Shown: piece by piece, positions 45,358 through 53,090 of the stretch
How the letters are laid out: each line of letters begins with the position of its first letter
Numbering within the stretch: position 1 is the first letter of the stretch
Source: Marinoscillum sp964351625
GTDB taxonomy: Bacteria > Bacteroidota > Bacteroidia > Cytophagales > Cyclobacteriaceae
Length of the DNA stretch: 64,000 nt
NCBI GenBank assembly: GCA_964351625.1
Contig: CAYGOV010000018.1
Location: 1-64,000 of the forward strand
Direction of reading: 5' to 3'
Translations under genes and position numbers: made by a program
Notes under the pieces: model-generated
Databases searched by the model: none
Told to the model about the DNA's origin: nothing
Seen by the model: the letters and a program-made list of their open reading frames with translations, nothing else

Positions 45358-45681
45358 ATGTCACATCCATTAGAAATAACTGATCAGAATTTTGAAGAAA
45401 TCATCAACTCAGACAAGCCAGTATTGGTGGATTTCTGGGCTGAGTGGTGCGGACCATGTAAAATGATTGGACCAGTAGTAGAGGAACTAGCTTCAGACTA
45501 TGAAGGTCGTGCTATCATCGGAAAAGTTGATGTAGATAGCAATCCGGAGGTTTCTGCAAAATTTGGAATCCGCTCTATCCCAACTTTGCTCGTTTTCAAA
45601 AACGGTGAAATTGTAGATAAGCAAGTAGGTGCAGTGCCTAAAACTACTTTGAGTCAAAAACTTGATGCGCAATTGGCATAA
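45358..45681 (+). CDS. trxA: Thioredoxin
   Basis: The open frame starts at 45325, but ATG 45358 gives the standard 107-residue thioredoxin (MSHPLEITDQNFEEI) and is chosen. The active site is WCGPC (C31, C34) in VDFWAEWCGPCKMIGP; the cis-Pro follows in FGIRSIPTLLVFKNGE. It is the general cytosolic disulfide reductant. It is monocistronic with its own promoter box and a strong terminator. Confidence 0.97.
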   Translation: MSHPLEITDQNFEEIINSDKPVLVDFWAEWCGPCKMIGPVVEELASDYEGRAIIGKVDVDSNPEVSAKFGIRSIPTLLVFKNGEIVDKQVGAVPKTTLSQKLDAQLA

Positions 45682-45705
45682 TCGCCATTTTATAAAATAG
45701 ATTAA

Positions 45706-45745
45706 CAAAGCCCCGACTTGTTCCAAGTCGGGGCTTTGTTTTTAT
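45706..45745. terminator. Bidirectional hairpin terminator
   Basis: CAAAGCCCCGACTT and its complement (14-bp perfect stem, loop GTTCC), followed by TTTTTATCC. It lies between convergent trxA and the thioredoxin-TPR gene and slightly overlaps the stop of the latter. Confidence 0.88.
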
Positions 45746-46620
45746 CCCTCCTCTTTTAAAAGTGCCACTTGTTTTAATGCATTCTCATGCTTTGGATCAA
45801 TTGCAAGCACTTTTTCATACATCTCCAATGCCCGTTTAGTTTCTCCTGCCACTTCTAGAGCTTCTCCATAACTGTCATATACGTTGGCTTCATTCCTAAA
45901 AAAATAGGTGTTAAAATTAAATACAGCACACGCTTCTTTGACTTTTCCTGCCCTCAAATAAACATACCCAAGTGTGTTGAGTTCGCTGCTTTTTCCAACG
46001 AGCTTATAGGCTTCATTGACATTAACTCTGAAGTCTTTGTAAAGAGAATCAACTCCATATGCTTCTATGTAATTCAATAAATAGTTCGCTGCACGATAGC
46101 TCGGGTCGCTGGGATATCCCAAAGCAATTTGAGCTAAATCAGTTTCCAGGTTGGTGGAAGGAAACTCTACAATCCTGCCGATCTCTTCACCCTCATTTTT
46201 GAAAATGAAAGTAGGCACTCTATGAACTTTCGCACCTTTTTCTTCACCTGCTGGTCCTTGTTTGTAGCGGTCTTGATCATCGTAAAGCGCAATGAAATTC
46301 AGTTGGTCTTTGTCTAAACCCAGCGCTTCCCAAGTCTTCACAAATCGAGGTACCCATTTTTTACTATCTCCACACCAAGTACCGATGTAGATTTCTACCG
46401 AAGTGTCTTTTAGCTTCTTTGCCCATTTGTTCGCAGCTACATTTGGATCATACGCTTCATAGTTTTCCGCATACCAAGAAAAGGTAGTGTCTTGCAGGTC
46501 TGCAAGCGTCATCGGACCGCAGAGATGCGTTTCGCCACTTTCACTTATGTAAGTCTGAGTTTGTGCAAAAGTGAGACTGACAGCAAAAAGCAATGCCACC
46601 GTCAAAATCGATCTATTCAT
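45742..46620 (-). CDS. Secreted thioredoxin-like/TPR protein with CxxS-type site
   Basis: The 292-residue protein has a signal peptide (LTVALLFAVSLTFAQ). A thioredoxin-fold domain spans ~residues 60-165 with WCGDS (82-86), where the second Cys is replaced by Ser. VPTFIFKNEGEEIGRIVEFP supplies the cis-Pro strand. The C-terminus has TPR-like helices (LNTLGYVYLRAGKVKEACAVF, YGEALEVAGETKRALEMYEKVLAIDPKHENALKQ). A monothiol site suggests isomerase, mixed-disulfide or structural use rather than reduction. It would be periplasmic. Confidence 0.8.
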   Translation of the reverse strand: MNRSILTVALLFAVSLTFAQTQTYISESGETHLCGPMTLADLQDTTFSWYAENYEAYDPNVAANKWAKKLKDTSVEIYIGTWCGDSKKWVPRFVKTWEALGLDKDQLNFIALYDDQDRYKQGPAGEEKGAKVHRVPTFIFKNEGEEIGRIVEFPSTNLETDLAQIALGYPSDPSYRAANYLLNYIEAYGVDSLYKDFRVNVNEAYKLVGKSSELNTLGYVYLRAGKVKEACAVFNFNTYFFRNEANVYDSYGEALEVAGETKRALEMYEKVLAIDPKHENALKQVALLKEEG

Positions 46621-46802
46621 GAGTTCTAGTTTTAGTTACTCTCAATGATACGATGGTTCTAATTTTGATGCTGTTAATGAAGTGTTAATCAAAGCAAATA
46701 TCTTCTCAGAGCACCACTTGAGGTTTTTTTGAGTAGCAGAGATAGTGCACATCCACTTACTTTAGTCGGGCGCTATTGAATGGAACTCTACCAATTTCCT
46801 AC

Positions 46803-48074
46803 TTAAGTTTCCAGCAAAAACTCGCGAATCGCAGAGTAGATTCGCTCCAGCTGAACATCAGTAATTATGTAAGGAGGCAACACATAAATCACATTGCCCA
46901 GTGGACGCAGTAGGATATCTCGCTCCATGAAAAACTTATAAATCTTATCCTTAACTCCGCTAGTGTATCCAGCATCGTCTGCTTTCAATTCTATTGCTAG
47001 AATGGTTCCACAAGCACGAACATCAGCCACGCTCTCAGGAGCTTTGAACACTTTCATGAAGTCCAAATGACGATTGGTAATCCGAGCAATGCTCGATTTG
47101 GTTCTGCTACTCAAAAGGATTTTCATACTGGCATTAGCAGCAGCACATGCCAATGGGTTTGCAGTATAGGAATGTCCATGGAAGAATATTTTCTCTACCT
47201 CCTCTGCGCTGAAAGCCTTCACCACTTTTTCATTGACAGAAGTTACACCCATTGGCAAAAAACCTCCGGTGATGCCTTTGCTAAGGCAAAATAAATCTGG
47301 CTTATTTTTCAGATGATCACAAGCAAAAACCTTCCCTGTTCGCCCAAAACCAGTCATTACCTCATCAGCAATGCAAAGCCCACCAGCCTTTTTCACGATT
47401 GAAACGAGCTCATCCAAAACTTTGGCTGAATACATCCGCATCCCAGAAGCACCTTGAACAAGCGGCTCAAAAATGAACGCTGCGGTGTTATCAGAGACTG
47501 CCGATTTCATAGCGTCAATGGTATTTTGCCCATCGCCTACTGGAAAAGGGACAAAGGTCACATCAAACAAATAAGGCGCATATGGGTCTGAAAAAATTCC
47601 CCGTGACCCTACGGACATGCTCCCAAAAGTATCGCCATGATAAGCTCCTTCCAGCGCTATCAGCTGCTTGCGAGTGACGCCTTTATTCTTCCAATAATGA
47701 ATCGCCAACTTGAGTGCGACTTCTACCGAGGTACTGCCATCATCAGAGAAAAACAGTTTTGATTGGTCACTTGGTAACAGCTTTAGCAAGCTCTTCGAAA
47801 GTACGGCTGCTGGCTTGTGCGTAAATCCTGCAAAGATCACTTGCTCTAGTGTATGTGCTTGTTTGCCTATTGCGGAGGCAATTTTCGGATTGGCATGGCC
47901 ATGGATATTGACCCACCAAGAGGAGATCGCATCCATAACTTTACGCCCATTTTTGAGATGAAGGTAAATGCCTTTGGCGCTATTCACCATGAGCGGATCC
48001 GTTCCTGCTAAGGGTGAAAATGGATGCCATATATTTTTCCGATCAACTTTATTCCAATTGGTTAGTCCCAGCAT
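46803..48074 (-). CDS. bioA: Adenosylmethionine-8-amino-7-oxononanoate aminotransferase
   Basis: The 423-residue class III aminotransferase has ISSWWVNIHGHANPKI, GAYHGDTFGSMSVGSRG, ADEVMTGFGRTG and the PLP lysine in FCLSKGITGGFLPMGV near residue 264. The ISSWWVNIHGH block and the partner genes make BioA more likely than a related omega-transaminase. It makes 7,8-diaminononanoate using SAM in biotin synthesis. Its start overlaps the end of bioD by 13 bp. Confidence 0.95.
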   Translation of the reverse strand: MLGLTNWNKVDRKNIWHPFSPLAGTDPLMVNSAKGIYLHLKNGRKVMDAISSWWVNIHGHANPKIASAIGKQAHTLEQVIFAGFTHKPAAVLSKSLLKLLPSDQSKLFFSDDGSTSVEVALKLAIHYWKNKGVTRKQLIALEGAYHGDTFGSMSVGSRGIFSDPYAPYLFDVTFVPFPVGDGQNTIDAMKSAVSDNTAAFIFEPLVQGASGMRMYSAKVLDELVSIVKKAGGLCIADEVMTGFGRTGKVFACDHLKNKPDLFCLSKGITGGFLPMGVTSVNEKVVKAFSAEEVEKIFFHGHSYTANPLACAAANASMKILLSSRTKSSIARITNRHLDFMKVFKAPESVADVRACGTILAIELKADDAGYTSGVKDKIYKFFMERDILLRPLGNVIYVLPPYIITDVQLERIYSAIREFLLET

Positions 48075-48670
48075 AGCCTTAGTTGTTCTGCGTATTTTTT
48101 AACTACTTCTTTATTGATTTCAGCTTCCTGCGGTAGGTGTAGCAGACATTTTAGTCCAGTCTTTTTCAAGATAACCTCTATACTTTCATTGGGGTCAGGA
48201 CCATTAAAAATAATGCCCTTTACTTTGTAACCGCGACTTTTGATCACCTCAGCTGTGAGCAATGTATGATTGATACTCCCCAAATAGAGATTACTTACAA
48301 GAACGATCTCAGCATTCAATTTCGGAACTAAGTCCAGTATTACATCATGATCATTCAATGGCACCATCACTCCTCCTGCTCCCTCTATGACCAAATCACG
48401 ATTCGATACAGGAGGCACTATTTCTTCCAAGGATATAGTCACGTGATCTACAGCCGCCGAATAATGTGGTGATGCAGGCGTATTTAACAAATAGCCCTCC
48501 TTATAAAAATTGCTACGTTCATTGGAAATCAAGGCCTGCACGGTGACCGTATCTCGCGGCAATCCCGACTGAACCGGCTTCCAATAATCTGCCCCCAACA
48601 TTTCCGTGATAATAGCGCTCACCAGCGTCTTACCACTATCTGTATTGATAGCCGTCACGAAATAATTCAT
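48062..48670 (-). CDS. bioD: Dethiobiotin synthetase
   Basis: ATG 48670 (MNYFVTAINTDSGKT) is chosen over the first ATG at 48688 because it places the P-loop (INTDSGKT, residues ~8-15) at its usual distance, giving 202 residues. YWKPVQSG and VIEGAGGVMVPL are BioD signatures. It closes the ureido ring of dethiobiotin with CO2 and ATP. It is translated just ahead of bioA with overlapping ends. Confidence 0.94.
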   Translation of the reverse strand: MNYFVTAINTDSGKTLVSAIITEMLGADYWKPVQSGLPRDTVTVQALISNERSNFYKEGYLLNTPASPHYSAAVDHVTISLEEIVPPVSNRDLVIEGAGGVMVPLNDHDVILDLVPKLNAEIVLVSNLYLGSINHTLLTAEVIKSRGYKVKGIIFNGPDPNESIEVILKKTGLKCLLHLPQEAEINKEVVKKYAEQLRLCWD

Positions 48671-48792
48671 ACCGCGAAGGTAAAGCACCCAAGCCTAAAG
48701 CAATGTGGGATGCATATGATTTGATTCTATGGTCGCTTTTCTTTTGATAAGACGAGGCGAAATCAATAATTTCACCAGCAAAAGAATAGATC

Positions 48793-49635
48793 ATGAATAA
48801 GCCTGATTGGAAAGTAGTAAAAGAGTATCAAGACATCACCTATAAGAAATGCAACGGCGTAGCCCGAATTGCTTTCAATAGACCAGAAGTGCGCAATGCC
48901 TTTCGCCCAAAAACTGTAGGTGAACTCTTCGATGCTTTCTTGGATGCTCGTGAGGATACTTCAATAGGGGTGGTTTTGTTTTCGGGTGAAGGTCCTTCTC
49001 CAAAAGATGGTGGCTGGGCTTTCTGCTCAGGTGGTGATCAAAATGCACGCGGACACCAAGGCTATGTGGATGATGATGGCATGCCACGACTCAACATTCT
49101 TGAGGTACAGCGACTTATGAGGTTTATGCCCAAGGTGGTGATCGCAGTAGTTCCTGGTTGGGCTGTGGGTGGTGGACATTCGCTTCATGTGGTGTGTGAC
49201 CTGTCGCTTGCCAGCAAAGAGCATGCGATTTTCAAGCAAACAGATGCTGACGTTACCAGCTTTGATGGTGGATATGGCTCGGCTTATTTAGCCAAAATGG
49301 TAGGTCAGAAAAGAGCAAGAGAAATATTTTTCCTTGGTAGGAATTATTCCGCTCAAGAGGCTTTTGACATGGGAATGGTAAACGCTGTGGTTCCTCATGA
49401 CAAACTGGAAGACACAGCTTACGAATGGGCACAGGAGATTTTGCAGAAGTCCCCTACTTCTATCAAGATGCTCAAGTTTGCTTTCAATGCTACGGATGAT
49501 GGCATGGTCGGTCAGCAAATTTTCGCAGGTGAAGCCACACGATTGACATACATGACGGATGAAGCCAAAGAAGGAAGAAATGCCTTTTTAGAGAAAAGAA
49601 AGCCTGATTTTAAGGATATCAAGTGGATTCCTTGA
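48793..49635 (+). CDS. menB: 1,4-dihydroxy-2-naphthoyl-CoA synthase
   Basis: This 280-residue crotonase-fold enzyme matches MenB in length and in WAFCSGGDQNARGHQGY, RLNILEVQRLMRFMPKVVIA, GWAVGGGHSLHVVCDLSLA and SFDGGYGSAYLAKMVGQK. It forms the naphthoquinone ring of menaquinone. Its gene lies alone and opposite to the biotin genes on both sides, with divergent start at bioD and convergent end 6 bp from bioF. Confidence 0.97.
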   Translation: MNKPDWKVVKEYQDITYKKCNGVARIAFNRPEVRNAFRPKTVGELFDAFLDAREDTSIGVVLFSGEGPSPKDGGWAFCSGGDQNARGHQGYVDDDGMPRLNILEVQRLMRFMPKVVIAVVPGWAVGGGHSLHVVCDLSLASKEHAIFKQTDADVTSFDGGYGSAYLAKMVGQKRAREIFFLGRNYSAQEAFDMGMVNAVVPHDKLEDTAYEWAQEILQKSPTSIKMLKFAFNATDDGMVGQQIFAGEATRLTYMTDEAKEGRNAFLEKRKPDFKDIKWIP

Positions 49636-49641
49636 GTTGGT

Positions 49642-50745
49642 TTAGACCAAATCCCCCAACCGCTTACAAAGCGCAATAATCACCTCATCAGCATTGTCTG
49701 TGTGTAGGCTGATTCTTAATCGCTCGGTACCTCGCTGTACTGTTGGCGAGAGAATCGGACGTACATCAAAACCATCCATTTGCAACTGAGAGGAGATTTT
49801 CCTTGCTTGTTCATTGCTCCCGATAAGGATTGGTTGAATGGCTGTATTACTTAATGCCTTATTCCAATGTGATCTGAAGAGTGAAATCTTCTGCTCTAAT
49901 TCCTGCTGTAAACTTTGATGGGTCGTTAGCCAGCGAAAACTTTCCACTATACTCACCACGCTATGCGGCGGTAGCGAAGTGGTGTAAATAAATGGTCTGC
50001 CAAAGTTGACCAAATATTCTGTCAGCATTTTGGCCCCAGCCACACATGCTCCATGCACTCCCATAGCCTTACCAAAAGTATACACTCGAGCAAAAACACG
50101 CTCGTGTAGATTTTTATCAACTAAATACCCCGAGCCTGCCTCTCCAAAAACACCTGTGCTGTGCGCCTCATCCACGATGAGATAAGCATCATATTTTTCA
50201 CACAAAACAAGTATTTCTTCAATAGGTGCTATATCGCCATCCATCGAAAAGACCGTTTCTGTAAGGACAAATACCCGTCCTTTTGCCCTTCCCAATTTGG
50301 ATTCAAGATCCTCTAGATCATTATGCAGAAAGCTAACTGTAACAGCTTTGCTAAGCCAAGCGCCCTCTTTTAAGCAAACATGTGCGAGCTGGTCATAAAG
50401 AATAGTATCCCCTTTATCAGCTACAGAAGAAACCAATGCCTGATTGGCTGCATAGCCGGAGTTGAATATGAGCGTAGATTCAGCTTTGAATATTCCAGAG
50501 AGATAGGTTTCTGCCCTATCGTAGCATTCATGATTTCCTGAAAGTAATCTACTTCCAGTGCCGCCATTCGGATAACTTGCTTTTTCAAAAGAGGTCTTGA
50601 TTGCACTAGCCAAACCGGCACTATTTGAAAGCCCGAGATAATCGTTTGACACAAAATCATATCGATCAGATTGACTCTGCAAAGACCTTATGTTGCCATT
50701 TTCTCTACGCGCATTTAGTTTCTCTTCTAAGAAGTCCAATCTCAT
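49642..50745 (-). CDS. bioF: 8-amino-7-oxononanoate synthase
   Basis: The frame starts at 50826, which would overlap the divergent lpxR-like gene by 44 bp. ATG 50745 (MRLDFLEEKLNARR) gives 367 residues and the expected N-terminus, so it is preferred. The alpha-oxoamine synthase motifs are NDYLGLSNS, GGTGSRLLSGNHECYD, VDEAHSTGVFG and the PLP lysine in YTFGKAMGVHGACVAG. It condenses pimeloyl-thioester with alanine in biotin synthesis. Confidence 0.95.
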   Translation of the reverse strand: MRLDFLEEKLNARRENGNIRSLQSQSDRYDFVSNDYLGLSNSAGLASAIKTSFEKASYPNGGTGSRLLSGNHECYDRAETYLSGIFKAESTLIFNSGYAANQALVSSVADKGDTILYDQLAHVCLKEGAWLSKAVTVSFLHNDLEDLESKLGRAKGRVFVLTETVFSMDGDIAPIEEILVLCEKYDAYLIVDEAHSTGVFGEAGSGYLVDKNLHERVFARVYTFGKAMGVHGACVAGAKMLTEYLVNFGRPFIYTTSLPPHSVVSIVESFRWLTTHQSLQQELEQKISLFRSHWNKALSNTAIQPILIGSNEQARKISSQLQMDGFDVRPILSPTVQRGTERLRISLHTDNADEVIIALCKRLGDLV

Positions 50746-50767
50746 GCTTACAAAGTAGCTAAATCTA

Positions 50768-50775
50768 TATCTTTG
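50768..50775 (+). promoter_or_regulatory. Candidate -7 box very close to the lpxR-like start
   Basis: TATCTTTG matches TAnnTTTG and ends only 7 bp before ATG 50783. Transcription would then begin at or beside the start codon, giving a leaderless or nearly leaderless mRNA. Confidence 0.5.
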
Positions 50776-50782
50776 AACCTCA

Positions 50783-51727
50783 ATGCGTAAGACAGTATTT
50801 TCCATTTCTTTATTGCTACTGCTCATTAATCTGATGGCACAGGAAAAGCTATCACCAAGTTTTCTTAAATATGATTACCGGTTAGTTGTTGATAATGATG
50901 TTTTTGCGCTTGATATCAATAAAGATCGCTACTACAGTAGCGGTATTTATGCAGCCGTCAGAATCCTTCAGGACAGCTCTAAAAATGGATCTAAAGTCAT
51001 CAGGAGTTACCAGTTAAACCAGCAAATGTATACACCTACTCAGGTGCGATGGACTGAACTCTGGCAATTGGATAGACCTTATGCAGGTGTACTTACTGTT
51101 TCTGCCTCGAACGAGTATTATTTAAAAAACAATACCTATTTCAAAGTCAATCTAGAGGTTGGGATTCTAGGACCTTGGTCTTTGGTCGGTGAATCCCAAA
51201 CGTCTTGGCATAGGTGGTTCGGAATGCCCGAACCAATGGGATGGAAATATCAAATCGAAAATACACCCGTGGTGAACTTACACTTGAGTAGGATCAAACC
51301 TTTTTTCTCTACCAATGATGTAGAAATATCAAATGTTACCAATGCGAGTATCGGTACGATTTACAACAATATAAAACACGAAGTTTTATTGAGGTTCGGA
51401 GATTTAAGACCAAATAATCAATCCGCTTTTACCGGCTCAACTCTTGGGAGTCCACCTTCCGAAACAAGAAACATGAAAGAATTCTACATTTTTTATGCAC
51501 CAGGAGTTGAGTATGTCTTCCAAAATGCTACACTTCAGGGAAGTTTATTCAGTGACAATTCCCCTCATACAGTTGATGCAATTCATTGGGTTTGGCATCA
51601 CAGATTTGGCATGATGTGGAGTTGGTCAAGGTTTGATATCGGTTTTACTGCCTTTTTTAGATCTCCCGAAAACAAAACAGCTATCAAGCATAATTATGCA
51701 GGCATCCGCCTCAATCAGCGGTTCTAG
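50783..51727 (+). CDS. LpxR-like outer-membrane lipid A deacylase family protein (DUF2219)
   Basis: The 314-residue protein has a signal peptide (MRKTVFSISLLLLLINLMAQ). YDYRLVVDNDVFALDINKDRYYSSGIY is the N-terminal family signature (Asn-Asp and Asp/Arg-Tyr-Tyr). Later strands DRPYAGVLTVSASNEY, GPWSLVGESQ and the C-terminal aromatic barrel end (YAGIRLNQRF) follow. LpxR enzymes remove the 3' acyl chain of lipid A, but many homologues are untested, so enzyme activity is inferred. Its stop overlaps that of the convergent MDR gene in CTAG. Confidence 0.85.
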   Translation: MRKTVFSISLLLLLINLMAQEKLSPSFLKYDYRLVVDNDVFALDINKDRYYSSGIYAAVRILQDSSKNGSKVIRSYQLNQQMYTPTQVRWTELWQLDRPYAGVLTVSASNEYYLKNNTYFKVNLEVGILGPWSLVGESQTSWHRWFGMPEPMGWKYQIENTPVVNLHLSRIKPFFSTNDVEISNVTNASIGTIYNNIKHEVLLRFGDLRPNNQSAFTGSTLGSPPSETRNMKEFYIFYAPGVEYVFQNATLQGSLFSDNSPHTVDAIHWVWHHRFGMMWSWSRFDIGFTAFFRSPENKTAIKHNYAGIRLNQRF

Positions 51728-52686
51728 ACTTTTAAAACTATTTTTCCGAGAGACTTCCTCTCCTGCAATTGCCCCATTGCCTTTACCGCATCTTTTAAGG
51801 CATATTCCTCACTAATAGGTGATTTGAGCTTTTCCTCAGCAAACCAATTCAGAATCAACTTGATATTCTTTCGGTTTTCCTGTGGATTACTTCGCCAAAA
51901 ACCTCCCCACGATACACCCACAATATCCGCACTTTTCAGAAGCGGTAGATTGAAAGGTACTGCCGGAATATTTCCATCGGCAAATCCTACAATAAGGTGT
52001 TTGCCATAAGGTTTTATCGTACGAAAAGCCTCTTCGCTTATCGATCCACCCACTGGATCAAAGATCACATCCGCACCTCCCAACGCTTTCAAGGCAGATT
52101 TTAAATTTTCATAAGGCAATGAGTAATCCGCCCCAATGTTGGTCACAAATGCGCGTTTAGCATCGGTAGAACTAACGCCAATAACCCGACAGCCAAAACG
52201 TTTTCCTAACTGCACAGCAGCACTGCCTGTCCCTCCAGATGCTCCAAGCACCAACAGTGTAGAACCAGGCTTCATCATAGCGCGATCTTTCAATGCATGC
52301 ATGGCTGTTCCGAAACTTTCTAGAATAGTTGCGGCCTGATCCAATGGAATCTCTGCTGGTAAATGATAGACATTGATTGCCTTGGCGATGGCCTGCTCTG
52401 TATATCCGCCAAAAGTCATCGATGCGAGCACGCTATCACCTTCTTCGAATCCTTCAACTTTACTTCCTACCTGCAGCACCACACCTGATACTTCCTGACC
52501 AGGAGCAAATGGAAAGTCTGGACGATATTGATATTTGCCATGGACGATGAGTAAATCAGGAAAGTTCACCCCACAGTATGCCGTCTGTATCAATACCTCG
52601 CCTTCCCCGATCTTAGGGGTTTCAACATCTTGAAACATGAGTCTATCAATGCCTCCAAATTCTTTACAAATGATCGCTTTCATCAT
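51724..52686 (-). CDS. Quinone oxidoreductase-type MDR enzyme
   Basis: The 320-residue medium-chain dehydrogenase lacks structural zinc Cys residues and has the NADPH-binding pattern LLVLGASGGTGSAAVQLGK. QTAYCGVNFPDLLIVHGKY, PFAPGQEVSGVV and DVIFDPVGGSISEEAF are typical of NADPH:quinone oxidoreductases (QOR/zeta-crystallin family). It starts directly after the stop of the ArsC-like gene, with no gap, so both are in one transcript. Confidence 0.9.
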   Translation of the reverse strand: MMKAIICKEFGGIDRLMFQDVETPKIGEGEVLIQTAYCGVNFPDLLIVHGKYQYRPDFPFAPGQEVSGVVLQVGSKVEGFEEGDSVLASMTFGGYTEQAIAKAINVYHLPAEIPLDQAATILESFGTAMHALKDRAMMKPGSTLLVLGASGGTGSAAVQLGKRFGCRVIGVSSTDAKRAFVTNIGADYSLPYENLKSALKALGGADVIFDPVGGSISEEAFRTIKPYGKHLIVGFADGNIPAVPFNLPLLKSADIVGVSWGGFWRSNPQENRKNIKLILNWFAEEKLKSPISEEYALKDAVKAMGQLQERKSLGKIVLKV

Positions 52687-53034
52687 TTATAGGATTTCGA
52701 GTACGTTCTCAGGGGGCCTTCCCAAAGCAGCTTTCCCATTGGTAATCACAATTGGACGCTCTATCAATTTTGGAAACTCTAGCATGGCATCAATCCATTC
52801 ATCATCACTTAAAGTTTTCCCTTTGAAATTTTCTTTAAACTCAGACTCCCCTTTCCTGATCAGATCAATTGGCTTAATTCCCAATAGGTTTATAACCTGT
52901 TTCAATTCCCGCTTAGTGGGTGGTTTTTCTAAATAGAGCACGATTTCAGGTGCTATGCCTTTGGACTCAAGAAGCTTGAGGGTCTCTCTGCTTTTTCCAC
53001 ATCTTGGGTTGTGATAGATTTTGGTCTTGGTCAT
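52687..53034 (-). CDS. ArsC-family (thioredoxin-fold) reductase-like protein
   Basis: ATG 53034 (MTKTKIYHNPRCGKSRETL) is chosen over 53076 because it gives the normal ArsC N-terminus, 115 residues. The catalytic Cys12 lies in HNPRCGKSR. LYLEKPPTKRELKQVINLLG and ERPIVITNGKAALGRPPE carry the family's Arg residues. True arsenate reduction is uncertain since no ars genes lie nearby; many members are general YffB/Spx-like proteins. Confidence 0.88.
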   Translation of the reverse strand: MTKTKIYHNPRCGKSRETLKLLESKGIAPEIVLYLEKPPTKRELKQVINLLGIKPIDLIRKGESEFKENFKGKTLSDDEWIDAMLEFPKLIERPIVITNGKAALGRPPENVLEIL

Positions 53035-53090
53035 TTGGGTCAATTTAGATGAGAAAATTAGTATAATTACAGACACTTACCACGAATCAA

